Assembly: GCA_025966355.1 (NCBI GenBank)
Contig: JAICWZ010000099.1
Coordinates: 1 to 7,006, forward strand
Direction: 5' to 3'
DNA from: Thermomicrobiaceae bacterium
GTDB lineage: Bacteria; Chloroflexota; Chloroflexia; Thermomicrobiales; Thermomicrobiaceae
Length of the DNA stretch: 7,006 nucleotides
Shown here in pieces: positions 1 through 4,496 of this stretch. Position 1 is the first letter of the stretch; each line of letters opens with the position of its first letter. The notes beneath the pieces were generated by a model. That model was not told the origin of the DNA, did not search any database, and saw nothing but the letters and a program-made list of their open reading frames with translations. The translations under genes were made by a program, and so were the position numbers.

Positions 1-359
1 ATCTGCCCAACTGCCGTGCGCGTCAGAATGGCGGCGGCGACTTCACCGAGCAACGCCAGGCCGACCAGAAAGCCGAAGACGCGTTGTAACGGCTGACCGC
101 CGTGAAACTCGGGCAGGTCCTCCTGATGCACCAGCATGATGACGAAGAGGACGAGAACCAGAATCGCGCCGGTATAGACGATCACCTGCACCACTGCAAG
201 GAACTCGGCGCGCAGGATGACGTAGATCGCGGCCAGGTTGACGAACGTCAGCGCGAGCGACACGGCGCTATGCACCGGGTTGCGTGCCAGCACGACACCG
301 AGTGCCGCCAGCACCGCGATAACGCTCAAGATGTCGAAGACCAAGACTTGCGCAGACAT
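1..359 (-). CDS. nuoJ: NADH-quinone oxidoreductase subunit J (complex I membrane arm), 3'-truncated by window edge
   Basis: NuoJ is a small membrane subunit of complex I, next to NuoA, NuoH and NuoK, and part of the link between the quinone site and the proton pumps. Reading the minus strand from the ATG at 357-359 gives 119 uninterrupted codons up to the window edge, so the C-terminus (probably some 50 or more residues) and the stop are not seen. The start is supported by AAAGGA at 366-371, six bases upstream. The first ~22 residues form a hydrophobic helix, followed by the RNPVHSAVSLALTFV segment typical of the family (residues 26-40). The strongest signature is residues 57-76, VQVIVYTGAILVLVLFVIML, matching the conserved third NuoJ helix. 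The partner genes nuoK-N would be expected further left. It follows nuoH after 54 bases, where many bacteria have nuoI. Identity is secure. Confidence 0.95.
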   Translation of the reverse strand, partial: MSAQVLVFDILSVIAVLAALGVVLARNPVHSAVSLALTFVNLAAIYVILRAEFLAVVQVIVYTGAILVLVLFVIMLVHQEDLPEFHGGQPLQRVFGFLVGLALLGEVAAAILTRTAVGQ

Positions 360-375
360 CGTTCGTCCTTTATCC

Positions 376-385
376 CGTGATCACG
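376..385. promoter_or_regulatory. 10-bp perfect palindrome (CGTGATCACG) in the nuoH-nuoJ gap
   Basis: The perfect palindrome CGTGATCACG lies between the nuoH stop and the nuoJ Shine-Dalgarno sequence. It sits directly downstream of a weak minus-strand promoter-like pair: TTGACG at 408-413 and TAGAAA at 386-391, with a 16-base spacer. If that promoter is real, the palindrome would overlap the transcription start, a position that suits an operator. A 10-bp palindrome with an otherwise unremarkable sequence can arise by chance, and no regulator family is recognised from it. Both promoter and operator are inference from spacing alone. Confidence 0.2.
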
Positions 386-413
386 TTTCTACCCGCATTC
401 GGTGAATCGTCAA

Positions 414-1436
414 CTAGATCGCCCCAATTCCGAACAGGCGAATTAACCCGGTCAGTGCGATGTTCAAAAACACGAGCGGCATCAGCACCTTCCAGGCAAG
501 TCCCATGAGCTGATCGTAGCGGAAGCGCGGCAGCGTGGCGCGCAGCCAGACGTAGAAGAAGAGGAAGATGAGCGCCTTGATGACCAGCCACCAGACGCCG
601 TCCGCGATCGGGCCATCGATACCACCCAGAAAGAGCGTCGAGGCGAACAGCGAGACGACGATCATGTTGATGTACTCAGCCAGGAAGAAGAACGAAAAGC
701 GGAAGCCCGAATATTCGGTGTGAAAGCCGCCGATCAATTCCGTTTCAGCTTCCGGCAGGTCGAACGGCGAGCGATTCGTCTCGGCCACCGCCGCCACCAG
801 GAAGAGCGCGAACGCGAGCGGCTGGCTCAGAATATACCAGTTCGGCACTTGCAGCCCGCCGAAGCTGAGCGACTGCGACTGCTCATTGACGATCTGCAGC
901 AGGCTAAGCGAGCCGGACAGAATAAAGACGCCGACCAGCGATAGGCCGAGCACCACTTCGTAGCTCACAACTTGCGCCGCCGAACGAAGCGCACCGAGCA
1001 GCGAATAGCGGTTGCCGGATGCGTAGCCGCCGAGAATGATCCCGTAAACCCCGATCGAGCCGAGCGCCAGGACGTAGAGCGCCGCGATGTTGAGGTCGGT
1101 TACGTAGAGATCCACGTTGTAGCCGAAGAGGGTGATGCTGCGTCCGAACGGGATGACGGCGGCGCCGAGTGGCGCGAGGACGAAGGAGATGAGTGGAGCG
1201 ACGAGGAAGATCAGACGATCGGCATTCGCCGGAATAATGTCTTCTTTCGAGAGGAGCTTCACCCCGTCCGCGATCGGCTGCAACAGACCGAACGGGCCGG
1301 TTCGTGTCGGCCCAAGCCGGTCCTGAAAGCGCGCCAGCACCTTCCGCTCGAACCACGTCATATAGGCCATCAAGCCGAGGAGGACATTCAGAACGATGAA
1401 CCCGACGATATAACTTGAGATCAAATGCTCGTACAT
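414..1436 (-). CDS. nuoH: NADH-quinone oxidoreductase subunit H (complex I, quinone channel membrane subunit)
   Basis: NuoH (mitochondrial ND1) is the polytopic membrane subunit that, with NuoB and NuoD, forms the quinone access chamber and passes the redox signal to the pumping subunits. The product is 340 residues, within the usual 320-350 range, with about eight hydrophobic helices. Family signatures are intact: LGPTRTGPFGLLQPIADG at residues 41-58 followed by KLLSKEDIIP (60-69), the cytoplasmic loop AETNRSPFDLPEAE at 218-231, and ETELIGGFHTEYSG at 231-244. These carry the conserved acidic and basic residues around the quinone cavity. The ATG at 1434-1436 is the only sensible start: upstream the frame is open for only about ten codons with no ATG or GTG before a TGA. 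The ribosome site (GGGGCGGA, about five bases upstream) is weak. It stands alone, 148 bases after nuoD and 54 bases before nuoJ, with no nuoI next to it. Identity is secure. Confidence 0.98.
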   Translation of the reverse strand: MYEHLISSYIVGFIVLNVLLGLMAYMTWFERKVLARFQDRLGPTRTGPFGLLQPIADGVKLLSKEDIIPANADRLIFLVAPLISFVLAPLGAAVIPFGRSITLFGYNVDLYVTDLNIAALYVLALGSIGVYGIILGGYASGNRYSLLGALRSAAQVVSYEVVLGLSLVGVFILSGSLSLLQIVNEQSQSLSFGGLQVPNWYILSQPLAFALFLVAAVAETNRSPFDLPEAETELIGGFHTEYSGFRFSFFFLAEYINMIVVSLFASTLFLGGIDGPIADGVWWLVIKALIFLFFYVWLRATLPRFRYDQLMGLAWKVLMPLVFLNIALTGLIRLFGIGAI

Positions 1437-1584
1437 TTCGTCCGCCCCGATAATGGCCCGGTCGCCTCACCCGATCAGATGCAATACGGAAACGACGTAC
1501 ATGACAACGGAGCGCGCCGGGCGCTCCGTACCCCAACAGCATTCTATATGCGATTGACCGATCCGTCTACGAGGATCGCACTCA
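1437..1584 (-). other. 148-base nuoD-nuoH intergenic region with a perfect 9-bp hairpin
   Basis: This is the longest gap inside the nuo cluster. It contains the inverted repeat ACGGAGCGC / GCGCTCCGT (1507-1515 and 1521-1529) around a 5-base loop. The minus-strand transcript continues GTTGTCAT after the hairpin, so there is no U-tract and it is not a standard intrinsic terminator. A -10-like TATAGAAT lies just upstream on the minus strand (1541-1548), but I see no good -35 at a suitable distance. Possible roles are an RNA processing or stability element that sets different mRNA levels for A-D versus H-J, or a leader hairpin of an internal transcript. No reading frame resembling NuoE, F or G is present. 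The gap occupies the place where nuoEFG lie in the canonical operon. Confidence 0.55.
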
Positions 1585-2817
1585 CTACCGATCAACCGAA
1601 CCAAGAACAATGTCGATGGTCCCGATCATCGCTACCACATCCGCCAGCATCGCACCTTGTGCCATATATGGCAACGATTGCAAGTTCACGAAGTCGGGCG
1701 TGCGCAAGCGCATCCGATAGGGCATCGGTGATCCGTCACTCACGATGTAGTGACCGAGTTCGCCCTTCGAATGTTCAATCGCCGAATACACCTCGCCCTT
1801 CGGCGGCGAGAATCCCTTGATCACCCAGATGAAATGGCGCTGCATATCTTCGGCCGTCGTCAATACGGTGTCGTGCGGCGGAATCGTGTACGGTGAGCCG
1901 TGCAACATCAGGTCGCCATCGGTCGGGACCTGATCGATGCACTGCTCGATGATCTTGATGGCCTGCCGCATCTCTTCCATACGAACGAGATAGCGATCGA
2001 AGACGTCGCCATGCGAGCCGAGCGGCACTTCGAAATCGAGCCGGTCGTAGAGCAGATACGGCTGCGCCTTGCGCACGTCGTAATTGATGCCCGAGCCACG
2101 CAGGCAGGCGCCGGTCAGGCCATAGGAGATCGCGACCTCCGGCTCAATCACCCCGATACCGCGGGTACGCGAGAGCCAGATCGGGTTTTCCGAGAGAATG
2201 AGTTCGTAGTCTCGCTGTCCGCCCGGGAAGACCTTGCAAAAGGTTCGCACCATCTCCGGCAACTCAGGCGGGATCGGACGCGAGAAACCGCCGATCTCCA
2301 TCATATTCGTCGTCAGGCGGGCGCCACAGAACTTCTCGAAGATGTCGAGGATCAATTCGCGCTCGCGGAAGCAATAGAGCGAGATCGAGAGCGCGCCGAT
2401 GTCGAGCGCATGCGTGCCGAGCCAGACAAGATGCGAAGCGATCCGAGCCAGCTCGCCCATGATGATGCGCCAGTATTGCGCGCGCTCCGGTGCCTCGATG
2501 CCGCAGAGCTTTTCGACCGCCAGCACATACCCGAGATTATTCGACGGCGCCGCCACGTAGTCGGTCCGGTCGGTCCAGGGCACGAATTGCGAATAGCGGT
2601 GCGATTCACCGAGCTTTTCGACGCCGCGATGCAGGTAGCCGATGTTCGGATCGCAACTGGTAATCACCTCGCCGTCGAGCGTGAGCAGCACACGCAGCAC
2701 ACCGTGCGTACTCGGGTGCTGTGGTCCCATGTTCAGCACCATCTCGCGGCGCGAGGCGGAAAGCTGACGTTCTTCGCTGATTTCGACGGGGGTTGGCTGG
2801 GAAAAATCAATCACCAT
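1585..2817 (-). CDS. nuoD: NADH-quinone oxidoreductase subunit D (49 kDa-type, quinone-site subunit)
   Basis: NuoD is a hydrophilic core subunit of the complex I connecting module. It is evolutionarily related to the large subunit of [NiFe] hydrogenases but carries no metal, and it forms most of the quinone headgroup site with NuoB. The 410-residue product is of normal length for an unfused NuoD. Visible signatures are MGPQHPSTHGVLR at residues 30-42, GYLHRGVEKL at 60-69, TDRTDYV at 82-88, and the C-terminal IVLGSVDR. His38 and Tyr87 correspond to the two residues known in Thermus Nqo4 to contact the quinone head. The ATG at 2815-2817 lies two bases after the nuoC stop, which suggests translational coupling. 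The GGAG-like ribosome site is inside the end of nuoC, at a rather long distance of about 12 bases. In E. coli this protein is fused to NuoC; here it is separate. Identity is secure. Confidence 0.99.
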   Translation of the reverse strand: MVIDFSQPTPVEISEERQLSASRREMVLNMGPQHPSTHGVLRVLLTLDGEVITSCDPNIGYLHRGVEKLGESHRYSQFVPWTDRTDYVAAPSNNLGYVLAVEKLCGIEAPERAQYWRIIMGELARIASHLVWLGTHALDIGALSISLYCFRERELILDIFEKFCGARLTTNMMEIGGFSRPIPPELPEMVRTFCKVFPGGQRDYELILSENPIWLSRTRGIGVIEPEVAISYGLTGACLRGSGINYDVRKAQPYLLYDRLDFEVPLGSHGDVFDRYLVRMEEMRQAIKIIEQCIDQVPTDGDLMLHGSPYTIPPHDTVLTTAEDMQRHFIWVIKGFSPPKGEVYSAIEHSKGELGHYIVSDGSPMPYRMRLRTPDFVNLQSLPYMAQGAMLADVVAMIGTIDIVLGSVDR

Positions 2818-2819
2818 AG

Positions 2820-3437
2820 CTACTGTGGTCTCCGTAGTCGCGTACGGATTCTGGGCGCCGGCTTGGTGAAGCCGGGCTGAACGTATTCCCGGAATCCACG
2901 GAGCGGATAGTCTTTACGCAGCGGATGGCCCTCATCCCAATCGTCGGCGAGCAGGATGCGACGCAGGTCCGGATGGTCTTCGAAGACGATGCCGAACATG
3001 TCGTAGACCTCGCGCTCCATCCAGTTGGCCGCGGCATGAACCGGCACCAGCGAGGGCACCGTTTCGCCGTCATCGACCCCCGCCTTGACGCGCAATCGCA
3101 CACGATTCGGGATCGAATAGAGCTGCACGACAATATCGAAGCGCGGTGTATCGCGCAGCCGAACCATGTCAACGGCCGTCTCATCGGTCAGCAGGTTGTA
3201 GCGTTGATCGGGATGATCACGCAGGAAAGCGATCACATCGCGCAGCCGGGCGCGCTCGACGCGAATCGTCATCTCGTCGCGAAAATTGATGGCGTCGATG
3301 AAGGCATCCGGGAAGCGCTCCCGCACGGCATAGACGGCGGGATGCAGATCGGGTTCGGTTGGTCCCCAGTAGCCGGTCGCCCACGAATCCGCGGTCAGCT
3401 TCGGGCGAGCTGGGAGTTGAGCGTGCTCTTCAGACAT
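2820..3437 (-). CDS. nuoC: NADH-quinone oxidoreductase subunit C (30 kDa-type)
   Basis: NuoC is a peripheral-arm core subunit without cofactors that packs against NuoD and NuoB and stabilises the quinone module. The product is 205 residues, typical of a free-standing NuoC. The C-terminal half carries the family signature at residues 141-179: EREVYDMFGIVFEDHP, then DLRRILLADDWDEGHPLRKD and YPL. The first ~25 residues (HAQLPARPKLTADSW...) are variable and look like a flexible extension. The ATG at 3435-3437 has AAGGA about eight bases upstream and starts 20 bases after the nuoB stop. The gene ends two bases before nuoD. The last ~15 residues are rich in Arg and Pro (PAPRIRTRLRRPQ), which is lineage variation rather than a domain. 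Identity is secure. Confidence 0.98.
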   Translation of the reverse strand: MSEEHAQLPARPKLTADSWATGYWGPTEPDLHPAVYAVRERFPDAFIDAINFRDEMTIRVERARLRDVIAFLRDHPDQRYNLLTDETAVDMVRLRDTPRFDIVVQLYSIPNRVRLRVKAGVDDGETVPSLVPVHAAANWMEREVYDMFGIVFEDHPDLRRILLADDWDEGHPLRKDYPLRGFREYVQPGFTKPAPRIRTRLRRPQ

Positions 3438-3457
3438 CTCGTGCTTCCTTCGCGGCG

Positions 3458-4015
3458 CTAGCGACGTGGGCCGAGCGCCAGCTTCGCCTCTTCACGCGCG
3501 TTGATGCGATCCTCATCCGCCACGTCCACGCCATGCTTCTTGGCGATCGTCTCGTATTTAATCACCTTGTTCTGCAGTTCGAGGATGCCGTAGTAGAGCG
3601 ACTCCGGCAGCGGCGGGCAGCCGGGTACGTAGACATCAACCGGCACGACCTGATCGACCCCCTGTACCACGGCGTAGGTATCGAACGGGCCACCGACGTT
3701 GGCGCAACTCCCCATGCTGACGACCCACTTCGGATCGGCCATCTGATCGTAGAGCTGGCGCACAACCGGCGCCATTTTGCGCGTGACGGTGCCGGCCACG
3801 ATCATCAGATCGGCCTGCCGGGGCGAGGCGCGGTAGAGCATGCCGAAGCGCTCGGACAGGTCGAAGCGTGGCATCGAGGCGCTGATCATCTCGATGGCAC
3901 AGCAGGCGAGACCGAATTGCAGCCACCAGAGGCTGGAGCGACGCGCCCAGTTAAAGACCGTATCGACGCTTGTGGTGAGGATGTTTTTCTCGAATCGATC
4001 GTCGATTACACCCAT
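3458..4015 (-). CDS. nuoB: NADH-quinone oxidoreductase subunit B (carries the N2 [4Fe-4S] cluster)
   Basis: NuoB holds cluster N2, the last iron-sulfur cluster in the electron path, which passes electrons to quinone at the interface with NuoD and NuoH. The product is 185 residues, normal for the family. All four N2 ligands are visible: the adjacent Cys38-Cys39 in GLACCAIEM, Cys104 in GSCANVGG, and Cys133 in PGCPPLPE. The start of the fold, [18 protein letters not shown] (residues 23-39), is also typical. Residues 155-185 form a charged tail beyond the core. The ATG at 4013-4015 overlaps the end of nuoA by 10 bases in another frame, with a GAAGGGGG ribosome site inside nuoA, implying coupled translation. 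Intact N2 ligands mean the protein could function redox-wise, although NuoI, which normally feeds N2, is not encoded beside it. Confidence 0.99.
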   Translation of the reverse strand: MGVIDDRFEKNILTTSVDTVFNWARRSSLWWLQFGLACCAIEMISASMPRFDLSERFGMLYRASPRQADLMIVAGTVTRKMAPVVRQLYDQMADPKWVVSMGSCANVGGPFDTYAVVQGVDQVVPVDVYVPGCPPLPESLYYGILELQNKVIKYETIAKKHGVDVADEDRINAREEAKLALGPRR

Positions 4016-4362
4016 TCAAGCGCCCCCTTCTTCCATTCGTAGAGGAGGCCAAGAACCAGAATGCTGATGAACGCCATCGCTTCGATGTACCCGTACAGAC
4101 CGAGTACGCCGAAGGCGACTGCCCATGGAAAGAGGAAAATGGCCTCAATATCGAAGACAACAAAGAGAATGGCGACCACGTAGAAACGCGGGTTGTAGCG
4201 CCCTTTCGGAGGATCGACGTCGGGCACGCCACTCTCATACGGCTGAAGCTTGGCCGGAGTCGGATTGCGCAAGCGGACCAGCAGCCCAAGCCCGAGCAGC
4301 ATCGAACCCATCAGCACCGCTGACAGGAGCATTAAGCCGATTACTCCGTAGTCTACGAGCAT
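4006..4362 (-). CDS. nuoA: NADH-quinone oxidoreductase subunit A (complex I membrane subunit)
   Basis: NuoA (mitochondrial ND3) is a three-helix membrane subunit whose first loop lines the quinone entrance and contacts NuoD and NuoH. The product is 118 residues, the usual length. Helix 1 spans about residues 6-29. The loop contains PYESG at 41-45, the bacterial form of the conserved ND3 loop. Helix 2 is the hallmark [20 protein letters not shown] (59-78) with Asp71 and Glu73, followed by PWA, and helix 3 spans about 91-108. The ATG at 4360-4362 is preceded by a strong Shine-Dalgarno GGGAGGA (4372-4378) nine bases upstream, the best ribosome site in the window. This fits the first gene of an operon. 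It overlaps nuoB by 10 bases. Identity is secure. Confidence 0.98.
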   Translation of the reverse strand: MLVDYGVIGLMLLSAVLMGSMLLGLGLLVRLRNPTPAKLQPYESGVPDVDPPKGRYNPRFYVVAILFVVFDIEAIFLFPWAVAFGVLGLYGYIEAMAFISILVLGLLYEWKKGALEWV

Positions 4363-4412
4363 ACCGCGCTGTCCTCCCTCGCCGCCGCGCCAGGGGCTTC
4401 CAACAATTGACG

Positions 4413-4423
4413 ACTATATCATA
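4413..4423 (-). promoter_or_regulatory. Candidate -10 element of the nuo operon promoter
   Basis: On the minus strand the stretch TATGATATAGT contains two overlapping -10-like hexamers, TATGAT (4418-4423) and TATAGT (4413-4418), each one mismatch from TATAAT. It lies in an AT-rich island within a GC-rich gap, about 50 bases upstream of the nuoA start, which would give an mRNA leader of roughly 45 bases ending in the GGGAGGA ribosome site. No convincing -35 hexamer is seen 16-18 bases further upstream, so an activator or an alternative sigma factor may be involved, or the match may be fortuitous. The position at the head of the nuo cluster is the best argument for it. Confidence 0.4.
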
Positions 4424-4430
4424 CGCCCGG

Positions 4431-4456
4431 CGAAAATCGGGGTGGTTTTGGCCCCG
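4431..4456 (-). terminator. Weak candidate terminator after the penicillin-binding protein gene
   Basis: Read on the minus strand, CGGGG (4452-4456) and CCCCG (4438-4442) form a 5-bp GC-only stem around a 9-base loop, followed by ATTTTCG with a run of only four T. This is about 40 bases after the stop of the penicillin-binding protein gene and just upstream of the candidate nuo promoter, where a terminator would be expected. The stem is short and the T-run minimal, so termination may be partial or absent, and readthrough into nuoA is possible. Confidence 0.25.
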
Positions 4457-4496
4457 CACACCGGTTGCTCCCCTACGTTTGGAAACGGAATGGAGC

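Noticed and set aside
1507..1529. Intrinsic terminator after nuoD
   Set aside because: The hairpin is strong but lacks a run of T on either strand downstream, so a standard intrinsic terminator is not supported.
904..1542. Minus-strand 212-codon frame overlapping nuoH and the D-H gap, considered as a remnant of nuoE/F/G or I
   Set aside because: Its translation has no cysteine motifs of NuoE, F, G or I and is a +1/-1 frame shadow of nuoH with high Arg content.
1900..2880. Long plus-strand open frame (326 codons) antisense to nuoD
   Set aside because: It covers the strongly conserved nuoD almost exactly, its translation is Arg/Asp/His-rich with no recognisable domain, and open antisense frames are common over high-GC genes.
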